From NCBI RefSeq assembly GCF_037892605.1, contig NZ_JBBKTU010000002.1, forward strand, positions 1 to 64,000: a stretch of 64,000 nucleotides of DNA. The letters are read 5' to 3'. Of this stretch, positions 44,122 through 52,883 are shown piece after piece; positions within the stretch are counted from its first letter, which is position 1; every line of letters begins with the position of its first letter. The notes below the pieces were generated by a model, which saw only the letters and a list, made by a program, of their open reading frames with translations, searched no databases and was not told the origin of the DNA. The position numbers and the translations under genes were made by a program. The stretch is from Lacibacter sp. H407. GTDB taxonomy: Bacteria > Bacteroidota > Bacteroidia > Chitinophagales > Chitinophagaceae.

Positions 44122-45048
44122 TTATGATTTCTTAAAAGACACTTTATGCAGTTTGTTTTGAGCTGCCAGTTCTTTGTGGATGCTGTCAAGGATACCGTTT
44201 ACAAAATGACCGCTTTGGGGGGTGCTGTAATCCTTTGCAAGGTCAATGTATTCGTTGATCGTCACCTTTGGCGGAATCGTTTCAAAGAAAAGAAATTCGC
44301 AAATACCCATGCGCATCAGGATCATATCCAATGCTGCTGTACGCTCCGGGTCCCAGTTCTGTAATTTGTCTTTGATGTATTCGTTACACACCTCTTCCTT
44401 TTCAATTACGCTTACCAGCAGGTCCTTTGCAAACTTGAGTTTTTCGTTGCTTACAAATTGCTGAAAATCGCCGGTATGAGGTTTCTGTAATAAATTCAGC
44501 ATCAGGAGGTTTATCATTTCTGCATCATCTTCCCAATGGAGAAACCGTTCTTCAATAAACGAAACGAAATCGTCATTCGGCAGCATCAGATCGGTAAAAA
44601 TGAATTCGAGAATATCTTTTTCATCTTTTTTCTCACGGCTTTCACGGCTGATGTATTGATGGTAAACATCCGACAATACCAATTCATTGTACAATTTCCG
44701 CACCCATTCTTCCATTCCCATCAATTCCGGCTTGATCTCCTTAACCACTGTGGCATAAGAAGGATGTTCCAATATTTGCCACAACACACGGTTGCCGGCA
44801 ATTTTTGTATTGATGCTCAGATCTTTGGCCGTAGGCAAATGTTTCGATGCTTTTTGACGTGCATCTGTTTCTGCATAACGTGCAATTTCCGTTAATGTGT
44901 AAATCAGTACAACAAATAATTGTCTGCTTTGGTCTACATGCTTATCTAATGTGCGAATAGCTTCTAACTTGGTGATATCACCTTCTCTCGTAGAACAGGT
45001 GTACAATGTCTGCATCACCTTTACCCGTATGTTTCTTCTGCTGATCAT
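44122..45048 (-). CDS. nusB: Transcription antitermination factor NusB, long form
   Basis: 308 residues, about twice the length of E. coli NusB (139). It opens MISRRNIRVKVMQTLYTCS, but the core antitermination fold is at the C-terminus (WDPERTAALDMILMRMGICEFLFFETIPPKVTINEYIDLAKDYS.. in part, then GHFVNGILDSI). The inserted middle section (~30-200) is helical. This long form is common in Bacteroidota. NusB pairs with S10 (rpsJ here) in rRNA antitermination. Probable -7 TATCTTTG on the minus strand at 45076-45083. Confidence 0.93.
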   Translation of the reverse strand: MISRRNIRVKVMQTLYTCSTREGDITKLEAIRTLDKHVDQSRQLFVVLIYTLTEIARYAETDARQKASKHLPTAKDLSINTKIAGNRVLWQILEHPSYATVVKEIKPELMGMEEWVRKLYNELVLSDVYHQYISRESREKKDEKDILEFIFTDLMLPNDDFVSFIEERFLHWEDDAEMINLLMLNLLQKPHTGDFQQFVSNEKLKFAKDLLVSVIEKEEVCNEYIKDKLQNWDPERTAALDMILMRMGICEFLFFETIPPKVTINEYIDLAKDYSTPQSGHFVNGILDSIHKELAAQNKLHKVSFKKS

Positions 45049-45075
45049 TTATGAAAGAACTTGTTTAACAAACGG

Positions 45076-45083
45076 CAAAGATA
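45076..45083 (-). promoter_or_regulatory. Probable -7 element of the nusB operon
   Basis: CAAAGATA on the plus strand reads TATCTTTG on the minus strand, 27 bases before the nusB ATG. No -33 TTTG is seen at the expected distance. Confidence 0.45.
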
Positions 45084-45188
45084 AGCATTGGTTTCCCTTA
45101 TATTTGATATTTACTATTTTTTTGATTTTACCGCAGCATTGTATCAAATAGCAATGCGATATGAAACCGGTTAAAACCTACCTAAAGC

Positions 45189-48100
45189 ATGAAGAAATTT
45201 TTTTTTGGCCTCGCTGTAATTTGTTTCGTACAACTGATCAGTTCGTGTAATGGAAATAAAAGCAAGGCTGATTTAGCAGAGCAGGTACCCGTCCTCAATG
45301 CCAACCCGATTAAAGATAGAACGGTTAACAAGACAAGTGGAGCTGAAGAAGCAATGAAGATGGAGTTTGCAATGACCAAGGACGTAAAACTTGGTTATGT
45401 GCCGAGCGATCGTTTGGTTAGAGCGGTGGACAACGCATTGGCAGCCAGAAGATCGGGTGTTGTTAGCAGGGTGTCTGCTTTAAACTGGGTTGAGCGAGGT
45501 CCAAATAACAACTCAGTAGGTCCAAGTAACGGGAATATCAGGGGGCCATCAAATGATGCTGTAACGAGTGGTCGTATGCGTGCAATTTGGGTTGACCTGG
45601 CAGATCCCACCAATCAAACTGTTTGGATAGGAAGTGTAAGCGGAGGCTTATGGAAAACCAACAATATATCCATCAACCCCGCAAACTGGGTATTGGTGAA
45701 TGATTTTTTAGGGAACCTCGCTGTTACAAGTATTTGTCAAGACCCTACCAACACAAACATTATGTATTTTGGTACGGGTGAGAAAACAGTAAATGCAGAT
45801 GCCGTTCGAGGAGGTGGTATCTGGAAAAGTACAGACCATGGAGTTACATGGAATTTATTGCCAAATACAACAGGATTTTGGAACGTGTCAAGAGTGCTGT
45901 GTGATGCAGCAGGAAATGTATATGTAGCAACCATAGGCAATTTTGGTATTCAGCGATCAACAAATGGCGGTGCATCATGGACAAGCATTACACCAACCGG
46001 ATTGACAACCAGAGTTACGGAAATGCGGATCAGCAATACTGGTCGTATGCATATAGTTTGCGGATATCGTAACAGTGGTACTTCAGGTTATCGTTATACC
46101 GATAATCCTTCAACAGTAACTGCAAATAGTTGGACCGAGCCTGTTACTACTTTTCCTACAGCGTATAATTCTGAACTGGCTGTTTCCGGCAACGTATTGT
46201 ACGTATTGCCAGCTAACTCAAGTTATCGAACGCCAACGATTTATAAATCGATTGATGGAGGAGCTAATTGGGCGCAAACAACAACTTCACCTCCGGGAGG
46301 AGCCTCAGAGCCAACAATTAATGCAAGTCAAGGGTGGTTTGATCTGGCAATTGGCATTGATCCGACTGATCCTAATGTTGTAATTGCAGGTGGACTGAAT
46401 TTTTATCGTACGTTAAATGGTGGTGAAACCTGGTCGCAAATTACCAGGTGGGTTGGTAATACGATCAACTATGTACATGCCGATCATCATTCAGTTGTTT
46501 GGAACGGTTCCCAGGTTTTGTTAGCAACTGATGGGGGTATATTTTATTCTATTAACAGTGGAACCAGTTTCGCAGACCGGAACGTTGGGTTACGAACCAA
46601 GCAGTTTTATTCTTGTGCTATACACCCTCTTACTACAAATTATTTTTTGGCTGGTACACAGGATAATGGCACCCATCAATTGACAACTCCCGGTCTTGGG
46701 GCAAGTATTGAAGTAAGGGGAGGAGATGGTGGTTTTGTACATATCGATGAAAACGAACCACAATTTCAATTCGGCTCCACCGTGTACAGTAATTATCTGA
46801 GAAGTATCAACGGTGGTGCGTCATGGACCGGAATTAATTATTCTGATCAGTTTGGCTTGTTTATCAATCCAACTGACTATGATGATATCAACAATAAAAT
46901 GTATACAAGTGGAGGTTTAAATGCCGGCGGATCTTATATCCGATGGGAGGATCCACAGAATGGCTCCACGTTTAATTCAGTGTCAATTTCAGCAGGAACT
47001 TCAGGAGCAATTACCAATGTAAAAGTATCAAGCTACACAAATAACAGGGTCTTTTTCGGTTCTCAGGAAGGTAAAGTTGTGAAAGTTGACAATGCTCATT
47101 TAATGACGCCTGTTGTTACTAATATTACGGGATCTAATATGCCGGTTAATAACACCGTATCATGTGTAGAAACGGGCACAAGTGATAACAACCTGATCGC
47201 TACATTTTCGAATTACAGCGTAGCCCATGTGTTTGTAACGAACACAGGTGGGGGTGCAGCCGGATGGACAAATATTACAGGAAACCTGCCAGATATCCCT
47301 GTTAGATGGGCAATGTTTTATCCTGAAGACGATGATAAAGCTATTATAGCAACTGACATGGGGATTTTTGAAACAGACGATATTAATGGAAGTTCTACTG
47401 TTTGGGTTCAGAATACCACATTCCCGGTAGTTCGCACAAATATGTTTCAATACAGAAAGAGAGATGGAACATTGTTGGCGGCTACACATGGCCGTGGTTT
47501 GTGGACGGCTTCTCTTCCTATGTCTGTTCCCTTTGTACGATTTGCATCTACTTATAACTACAACAATGCTGTGGAAGCAACAACAGCAACAACCGATCTA
47601 TGTAAGAGTTATAAGGATTATGTAGTTAATATGCGTGTAGATCAGGCTCCTGTTGGAGCTGCTACAATAACCTTGAGTGTTGCAGGTGGTACAGCAGTGC
47701 AGGGAGTTGATTTTGATTTTACAACGAATGGAAATTTTACTGCAGCAAGCAATGTTTTAACTTTCGCAAACGGATCCACAGCCGAGCAGCCAATTACTAT
47801 CCGGGTGTATAATGATGCTGAAGTTGAAACAGAAGAATCGTTTACACTTTCTTATGTAGTAAGTGGAGTAACAAATGTGTTGGCCGCACCAAGCAGTCAG
47901 TCGTTCACATTCAATATCAGCAGCGACGATGCAGCCCCTGTAGTTCCAAGTTTAGGAGAAGTGACAGTGGGTTCAGGTAATTATGGAAGTTATGTACAAC
48001 CGTTGCGTGGAAGTTTTGCGAAAGCAAGAAGTCAATACATTTATACAGCAGCAGAGCTTATAGCGGCTGGTGTTCAGGCAGGCGATATTACATCGCTTGG

Positions 48101-49235
48101 ATTTAATGTTACATCAAAGGGCAGCACTACGCCTTTCACAGGGTTGACAGTTTCATTAAAAAATACTTCATCAACTATTTTATCAGGAAGTTTTGAAGCC
48201 GGAGCAACAGTTTGTTATACCGGTAACTATTCAACATTCCTGGGCGTAAATACACTCAATTTTAATGTTGCATCTTTTGGTTGGGATGGTGTTAGCAATT
48301 TATTGGTTGAGATTTGTTATAACAATATTGATAACGCAGTAACAGGCGACGATAATCTTGCTACAAATATTACTGCTGATCAAAAAGGAATATGGGGAAG
48401 GACAGCAACAGGTGTTGGGTGTGAGATCACAGGTGGCCTTTTCGGAAGTGTTGCCGGCACCTTCGTACGACCCAATATAATACTGCCATCAATTGTTGGA
48501 AACGCAATTGAAACAGTGGTCAATTCAGGAAAATTGGAAAATGTGGCCGGTAGTGGAACTTATAATTTCTACCGTCCCGTTACTAACAAAGTCATCAGTC
48601 GAATTTCTGGCGCTTCTGCAAGTCTGGGTTGTGTTACGTCCAACCTGTCGGCATCTGGCACAACCTGGCAATCGTTTTTTGCAGGCCCCCGTTCACAAAA
48701 AGTGGTAGATGTTGCTGTGTCAACCAATCCATCTGCAACATATACATTGTCGCTATATTTTACAGTTGCGGAATTAAATGGAAAAACACCAGGTGCGCTG
48801 AAAATTGCCGGAACAACTGCAGCAACGTTGGCAAATGCCGATGTTACCAATTCAACTGTTTATGCTACCAATTTTGTTACATATGGAGCAACAGGGTATG
48901 TGTTTACAGCAACAGTTACAGGTGCAGGTAAATTTTTCCTTGCAGAGGGAAATGTTACCTCCATCCGCAACCCAAGCCAACAGGAAAATTTTGTAAAACT
49001 GCTGCAAAACCCGATTAGCACAACTATTCCGCTGAGCATCGGTAATCAAAGCCGGGTAAATATTGAAGCAACTTTGTTTACTAATAATGGCCAATTACTG
49101 CAACGCTGGAACCTTGGTCGTGCAGATGGGAATCGTCAATTGCCATTAAGTGGGAAAGCATTACCTGCCGGTGTTTATATTCTCCGGATCGATGCCGGTA
49201 CAAAAACACAAAGCCTCAAAGTAGTAAAGCAATAA
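45189..49235 (+). CDS. Large BNR/sortilin-type propeller protein with Calx-beta domain and T9SS tail
   Basis: 1348 residues. The N-terminus MKKFFFGLAVICFVQLISSC carries a lipobox (ISSC, Cys20). Residues ~90-790 are a beta-propeller with BNR/Asp-box repeats (SVSGGLWKTNN, GGGIWKSTDHGVTWNL, STNGGASWTSI, SINGGASWTGI), like sortilin/Vps10 and xyloglucanase-type propellers. Then a Calx-beta domain (~810-910: GGTAVQGVDFDF, EVETEESFTLSY) and two further beta domains. The last ~80 residues (LFTNNGQLLQRWNLG, LPAGVYILRI) are a type A T9SS tail. A terminator follows 5 bases after the stop. Function is unknown: probably binding to glycans or proteins. Confidence 0.85.
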   Translation: MKKFFFGLAVICFVQLISSCNGNKSKADLAEQVPVLNANPIKDRTVNKTSGAEEAMKMEFAMTKDVKLGYVPSDRLVRAVDNALAARRSGVVSRVSALNWVERGPNNNSVGPSNGNIRGPSNDAVTSGRMRAIWVDLADPTNQTVWIGSVSGGLWKTNNISINPANWVLVNDFLGNLAVTSICQDPTNTNIMYFGTGEKTVNADAVRGGGIWKSTDHGVTWNLLPNTTGFWNVSRVLCDAAGNVYVATIGNFGIQRSTNGGASWTSITPTGLTTRVTEMRISNTGRMHIVCGYRNSGTSGYRYTDNPSTVTANSWTEPVTTFPTAYNSELAVSGNVLYVLPANSSYRTPTIYKSIDGGANWAQTTTSPPGGASEPTINASQGWFDLAIGIDPTDPNVVIAGGLNFYRTLNGGETWSQITRWVGNTINYVHADHHSVVWNGSQVLLATDGGIFYSINSGTSFADRNVGLRTKQFYSCAIHPLTTNYFLAGTQDNGTHQLTTPGLGASIEVRGGDGGFVHIDENEPQFQFGSTVYSNYLRSINGGASWTGINYSDQFGLFINPTDYDDINNKMYTSGGLNAGGSYIRWEDPQNGSTFNSVSISAGTSGAITNVKVSSYTNNRVFFGSQEGKVVKVDNAHLMTPVVTNITGSNMPVNNTVSCVETGTSDNNLIATFSNYSVAHVFVTNTGGGAAGWTNITGNLPDIPVRWAMFYPEDDDKAIIATDMGIFETDDINGSSTVWVQNTTFPVVRTNMFQYRKRDGTLLAATHGRGLWTASLPMSVPFVRFASTYNYNNAVEATTATTDLCKSYKDYVVNMRVDQAPVGAATITLSVAGGTAVQGVDFDFTTNGNFTAASNVLTFANGSTAEQPITIRVYNDAEVETEESFTLSYVVSGVTNVLAAPSSQSFTFNISSDDAAPVVPSLGEVTVGSGNYGSYVQPLRGSFAKARSQYIYTAAELIAAGVQAGDITSLGFNVTSKGSTTPFTGLTVSLKNTSSTILSGSFEAGATVCYTGNYSTFLGVNTLNFNVASFGWDGVSNLLVEICYNNIDNAVTGDDNLATNITADQKGIWGRTATGVGCEITGGLFGSVAGTFVRPNIILPSIVGNAIETVVNSGKLENVAGSGTYNFYRPVTNKVISRISGASASLGCVTSNLSASGTTWQSFFAGPRSQKVVDVAVSTNPSATYTLSLYFTVAELNGKTPGALKIAGTTAATLANADVTNSTVYATNFVTYGATGYVFTATVTGAGKFFLAEGNVTSIRNPSQQENFVKLLQNPISTTIPLSIGNQSRVNIEATLFTNNGQLLQRWNLGRADGNRQLPLSGKALPAGVYILRIDAGTKTQSLKVVKQ

Positions 49236-49239
49236 ATTA

Positions 49240-49276
49240 AAAACAGGAAGTCTGCCACGGCAGACTTCCTGTTTTA
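49240..49276 (+). terminator. Intrinsic terminator of the BNR protein gene
   Basis: Sixteen-bp stem from AAAACAGGAAGTCTGC (49240-49255) to its complement ending GTTTT (49260-49275), CACG loop. Starts five bases past the stop and has T-runs on both strands. Confidence 0.92.
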
Positions 49277-49303
49277 TCGTTTCATTCAATCAATATTCAT
49301 TCC

Positions 49304-49807
49304 ATGCGTTTTTTTGTTCCGGTGATATGTTTTTTTTCATTGCTGCTGTTGAATTCCTGCGCCGGTAAAAAAGCAGTGATCAAACAGGTGTATGCGTACT
49401 CCAGTATTCACATGCCTGGTATTGCCATGAAAGATGAGAATGGGAATGAAATGCCTGCAAAAATTGATACCGTAACGGCTATTTATGTGGAGGCTGCAAG
49501 TAAGGATATTGTATGGGACAGTGCCTGGAGCAGCACCCAACAATTCAGTATATCACCTTATATGTTCACGGAGCAATCACTGGAACTGGGTGTTATGAAA
49601 AACAGTGGTGAAAAAGTTATCATCAGCAAAACTGATTCTGCAAATAAGATAATTCGTCTTACCCTTGAACCGGTTGAAACAAAAAACTTTATCGCTCCAT
49701 CAAATCTTCAGTTACGAGAGATACTGTTTCGGGGAACATACAAAGGCAAAATAATTGTATGGAAAGCAGGTCCGGTAAAAGAGTTGGAAACTTTGCCTGC
49801 TTATTGA
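49304..49807 (+). CDS. Lipoprotein of unknown function
   Basis: 167 residues. Signal MRFFVPVICFFSLLLLNSC with lipobox LNSC (Cys19). The rest is predicted mostly beta, without a family I recognise (e.g. TVTAIYVEAASKDIVWDSAW, GTYKGKIIVWKAGPV). It lies between the terminator above and a long hairpin at its stop, so it looks monocistronic. No promoter match found in the 30 bases before it. Confidence 0.75.
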   Translation: MRFFVPVICFFSLLLLNSCAGKKAVIKQVYAYSSIHMPGIAMKDENGNEMPAKIDTVTAIYVEAASKDIVWDSAWSSTQQFSISPYMFTEQSLELGVMKNSGEKVIISKTDSANKIIRLTLEPVETKNFIAPSNLQLREILFRGTYKGKIIVWKAGPVKELETLPAY

Positions 49808-49838
49808 GAAAGGACAAACATGCAAATTTGTCTTTCTC
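49806..49838 (+). other. Long hairpin overlapping the stop of the lipoprotein gene
   Basis: GAGAAAGGACAAA pairs with TTTGTCTTTCTC (49806-49818, 49827-49838) with one bulged G. The stop codon is inside the 5' arm. No T-run follows directly, though six T occur ten bases on. It may terminate transcription or protect the 3' end. Confidence 0.6.
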
Positions 49839-49872
49839 CCTGCCAGATTTTTTCTGCTATTTTCAACTATTT

Positions 49873-49935
49873 CCGCCAATTCTGAAATTTTTACGCATTC
49901 TGGCGGGGTGGCACTGTATTCGCTTACCTTCGTTG
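49873..49935 (+). promoter_or_regulatory. groESL promoter region with an inverted repeat over the -33 site
   Basis: A -7 box TACCTTCG lies at 49925-49932. The expected -33 position carries no TTTG; instead it is overlapped by the right arm of CCGCCA/TGGCGG (49873-49878, 49901-49906; 22-base gap). The CIRCE element bound by HrcA (TTAGCACTC-N9-GAGTGCTAA) is absent. The transcript would begin near 49935 with a small GCCC/GGGC hairpin (49935-49938, 49947-49950). Confidence 0.55.
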
Positions 49936-49988
49936 CCCCCTGAAAAGGGCTTAATCAATTTCATTTCAAAACCAAAAAACGAATAATT

Positions 49989-50270
49989 ATGGCTAAGAAG
50001 GTAAGTGTTACCCCTTTACATGACAGGGTAATTGTGAAGCCTGCTCCTGCTGAAGAAAAAACAGCTGGTGGTATCATCATCCCCGATACTGCAAAAGAAA
50101 AACCACAGCGTGGTACTGTAGTTGCTGCCGGTCCTGGCAAAAAAGACGAACCTGTTACCGTGAAAGTCGGCGATACGGTTTTGTATGGTAAATATGCAGG
50201 TACTGAAATCGCTATTGATGGCGATGATCTGTTGATCATGCGTGAAAGCGACATTCTGGCAATTGTATAA
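49989..50270 (+). CDS. groES: Co-chaperonin GroES
   Basis: 93 residues. [40 protein letters not shown] (in part) includes the mobile loop with GGIIIP that docks on GroEL; the roof loop has GPGKKDEP. It caps the GroEL chamber. It is the first gene of the groESL pair; the 97-base spacer to groEL is made of CAAATTTTCAAAT/ATTTGAAAATTTG words that can pair with one another. Confidence 0.97.
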   Translation: MAKKVSVTPLHDRVIVKPAPAEEKTAGGIIIPDTAKEKPQRGTVVAAGPGKKDEPVTVKVGDTVLYGKYAGTEIAIDGDDLLIMRESDILAIV

Positions 50271-50367
50271 TTTGAAAATTTGAAGATGTGCTAATGTGAA
50301 ACCTTTAGCTGCTTCAAGTCTTCAATTCTCAAATTTTCAAATCAATTAATTTTCAAATTAACGTATT

Positions 50368-52005
50368 ATGGCAAAGCAAATATTCTTCGATATTGAAGGA
50401 AGAAATAAGATGAAAAGAGGTGTTGACATTCTGGCCAACGCTGTGAAAGTTACACTCGGTCCAAAAGGACGTAACGTAGTGATCGAAAAGAAATTCGGTG
50501 CACCGGCCGTAACGAAAGATGGTGTTACTGTTGCAAAAGAAATTGAACTGGAAGATCCTATTGAAAATATGGGTGCACAAATGGTGAAAGAAGTAGCTTC
50601 TAAAACTGCAGACATTGCGGGTGATGGTACTACTACTGCAACTGTATTGGCGCAATCAATCATCAGCGAAGGTTTGAAAATGGTAGCTGCCGGTGCAAAT
50701 CCAATGGATCTGAAACGTGGTATTGATAAAGCTGTAAGCCTGGTTGTTGCAAACCTGAAAAGTCAATCACAAACTGTTGGTAACGACAGCAAAAAAATTC
50801 AACAGGTTGCTTCTATCTCTGCTAACAACGATGAAACGATCGGTAAACTGATCGCAGAAGCGTTTGCAAAAGTTGGTAAAGAAGGTGTGATCACTGTTGA
50901 AGAAGCAAAAGGTACCGATACTACTGTTGATGTAGTGGAAGGTATGCAGTTCGATCGTGGTTATATTTCTCCATACTTCGTTACAAACAGCGAAAAAATG
51001 GAAGTTGAATTGCAGAACCCCTACATTCTTATCTATGATAAGAAGATCTCTGCAATGAAAGATATTCTTCACATTTTGGAGAAAGTTGCACAAAGTGGTC
51101 GTCCATTAGTGATCATCTCTGAAGATCTCGAAGGTGAAGCATTAGCAACATTGGTTGTAAACAAACTCCGTGGTACATTAAAAGTTGCTGCTGTAAAAGC
51201 TCCGGGCTTCGGTGACCGTCGTAAAGAAATGTTGACTGATATTGCGATCCTTACTGCAGGTACAGTTATCAGTGAAGAACAAGGTTACAAATTAGAGAAT
51301 GCTGATCTTACTTATTTAGGCCAGGCTTCTTCAATTACAATTGATAAAGACAACACAACTATTGTTGGTGGCAAAGGCAAGAAAGCTGAGATCACTGCAC
51401 GTGTAAACCAGATCAAAGCACAGGTTGAAAACACAACTTCTGATTACGATAAAGAAAAATTACAAGAGCGCCTTGCTAAGTTAGCAGGTGGTGTTGCTGT
51501 ATTGTACATTGGTGCTGCTACTGAAATGGAAATGAAAGAAAAGAAAGATCGTGTTGACGATGCATTACATGCAACCCGTGCAGCGGTTGAAGAAGGTATT
51601 GTTCCAGGTGGTGGTGTTGCTTACATCCGTGCAATAGATGCACTGGAAGCAAAAGTTCGTGGACAAATTGAAGATGAGCAAACCGGTATGCAGATCGTTC
51701 GTCGTGCACTGGAAGAACCAATGCGTACATTAACTGCTAATGCAGGTATTGACGGTTCTATCGTTGTACAGAAGATCAAAGAAGGTAAAGGTGATTTTGG
51801 TTTCAATGCCCGTACAGAAGTGTATGAGAACCTGTTTAAAGCAGGTGTAATTGATCCAACGAAAGTAAGCCGTGTTGCCTTGGAAAATGCAGCATCTATC
51901 GCTGGTATGTTATTAACTACTGAGTGTGTAATTGCTGACAAACCAAAGAAAGAAGAAGCACACGCACATGGCGCTCCTGATATGGGGGGCATGGGTGGTT
52001 ACTAA
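50368..52005 (+). CDS. groEL: Chaperonin GroEL
   Basis: 545 residues. ATP-binding [12 protein letters not shown], the [17 protein letters not shown] apical motif, and the typical C-terminal Gly/Met tail in a short form (MGGMGGY). It folds aggregation-prone proteins inside a double ring. The sequence is highly conserved over its length, with no insertion. A weak hairpin follows at 52090-52117. Confidence 0.98.
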   Translation: MAKQIFFDIEGRNKMKRGVDILANAVKVTLGPKGRNVVIEKKFGAPAVTKDGVTVAKEIELEDPIENMGAQMVKEVASKTADIAGDGTTTATVLAQSIISEGLKMVAAGANPMDLKRGIDKAVSLVVANLKSQSQTVGNDSKKIQQVASISANNDETIGKLIAEAFAKVGKEGVITVEEAKGTDTTVDVVEGMQFDRGYISPYFVTNSEKMEVELQNPYILIYDKKISAMKDILHILEKVAQSGRPLVIISEDLEGEALATLVVNKLRGTLKVAAVKAPGFGDRRKEMLTDIAILTAGTVISEEQGYKLENADLTYLGQASSITIDKDNTTIVGGKGKKAEITARVNQIKAQVENTTSDYDKEKLQERLAKLAGGVAVLYIGAATEMEMKEKKDRVDDALHATRAAVEEGIVPGGGVAYIRAIDALEAKVRGQIEDEQTGMQIVRRALEEPMRTLTANAGIDGSIVVQKIKEGKGDFGFNARTEVYENLFKAGVIDPTKVSRVALENAASIAGMLLTTECVIADKPKKEEAHAHGAPDMGGMGGY

Positions 52006-52089
52006 GCAAGTAAAAAGTGAGAAGTTGGAAGTACGAAGTACATTTTACACAATCACTTTAACTATCAGTAACAGCTTGAACATACAACC

Positions 52090-52117
52090 AAAGTCCTCTG
52101 GTAAAACAGGGGACTTT
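52090..52117 (+). terminator. Hairpin after groEL, weak terminator
   Basis: Eleven-bp stem AAAGTCCTCTG/CAGGGGACTTT (52090-52100, 52107-52117) with one G-U pair and GTAAAA loop, but only GCATTTC after it, so read-through into the small gene at 52155 is likely. Confidence 0.6.
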
Positions 52118-52154
52118 GCATTTCAATGATTCATCACGATTAAAAACATGCGAC

Positions 52155-52277
52155 ATGAAAAGAAGAAACATGCTTTTGCCGTTTATGCAGAAATTGAAAC
52201 ACAAATTGAGTCTGTTGATGCAACGTATCAGAAGAAGAGATGATGATTCGTTTGGCAATCCTTATATTATTTATTGA
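52155..52277 (+). CDS. Probable 40-residue basic small protein downstream of groEL
   Basis: ATG 52155 to TGA 52277 encodes 40 residues. The N-terminal ~28 are strongly basic and amphipathic (MKRRNMLLPFMQKLKHK, then LLMQRIRRR), followed by an acidic DDD and an aromatic end (FGNPYIIY). It lies between the weak groEL hairpin and a strong terminator that begins seven bases after the stop, the placement expected of a real gene. I know no family for it; an ATG at 52148 is out of frame. No promoter match was seen, so it may be transcribed with groESL. Confidence 0.55.
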   Translation: MKRRNMLLPFMQKLKHKLSLLMQRIRRRDDDSFGNPYIIY

Positions 52278-52283
52278 AACAAA

Positions 52284-52315
52284 AAAAATGTCCCGTTTTT
52301 TTGCGGGGCATTTTT
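52284..52315. terminator. Bidirectional intrinsic terminator
   Basis: Stem AAAAATGTCCCG/CGGGGCATTTTT with one G-U pair (52284-52295, 52304-52315), T-rich loop and T-runs on both strands. It closes the groESL/small-gene unit on the plus strand and the nhaA unit on the minus strand. Confidence 0.9.
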
Positions 52316-52330
52316 ATGTGAGATGATTTT

Positions 52331-52870
52331 TTACATCGACCAACCATCTTCTTTCTTAATTGTGAAGCTCTTGTGATTTACGATCAATTCGCAATCGGGA
52401 AAACGTTGTGCAATCGTTGTTAGATCGCTTAGATGTTGCTCCGGATCATCAACTCTTATCAGCAACATTCGCAGCGGATGATCTGCACGTAACTGCAACA
52501 CGCCTTTGATACTGATGGATGTGCCATCGATATGCAACAGCTCCAGTCCTTTGATATTATTGAGGTGAGTCATCGCATCATCATCTATTTCATTGCAACC
52601 TTTCAGCCGCAGTTCTTTAATAAAGCTGAGTTTTGTGAGCAGTTGAATGCTGTAATTGGTGATCTCTGTTTCATCCAGATCAAGCATATTGATCGACTGC
52701 ACATGCGTAACCATCATTTCAATCTGTTCATCGTCTACATGATTCCATATGCGGAAATTGACCCGTTCCAGATGTGTAGGAATACTGTCGGGAAGTTGAG
52801 GTTTGCTGAAATAAGCAAACGTTCCCCAGAACTGTTGTTCCTTCAGCTTTTGTTTTTTCTTTTTACGCAC
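52331..52870 (-). CDS. LRR-like protein of unknown role in the nhaA operon
   Basis: 179 residues, no signal peptide, very basic first 12 residues (MRKKKKQKLKEQ). Between ~50 and ~130 there are about four leucine-rich units with spacing near 24 (INMLDLDETEITNYSI, IKELRLKGCNEIDDDAM, LELLHIDGTSISIKGV), resembling AMN1/F-box-type repeats. It follows nhaA by 13 bases on the same strand, so it is co-transcribed. LRR units usually bind proteins. Its link to sodium/proton exchange is not known. Confidence 0.7.
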   Translation of the reverse strand: MRKKKKQKLKEQQFWGTFAYFSKPQLPDSIPTHLERVNFRIWNHVDDEQIEMMVTHVQSINMLDLDETEITNYSIQLLTKLSFIKELRLKGCNEIDDDAMTHLNNIKGLELLHIDGTSISIKGVLQLRADHPLRMLLIRVDDPEQHLSDLTTIAQRFPDCELIVNHKSFTIKKEDGWSM

Positions 52871-52883
52871 TTTAGTTCAGTTG

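Noticed and set aside
44079-44189. Extension of the DUF1573 gene into nusB
   Set aside because: It lies mostly inside the end of nusB and would bury the lipoprotein signal that begins at 44078.
49961-50254. 97-codon minus-strand frame over groES, and similar long antisense frames over groEL, rplP and rpsC
   Set aside because: They mirror strongly biased codons of highly conserved genes; the sense products are unmistakable.
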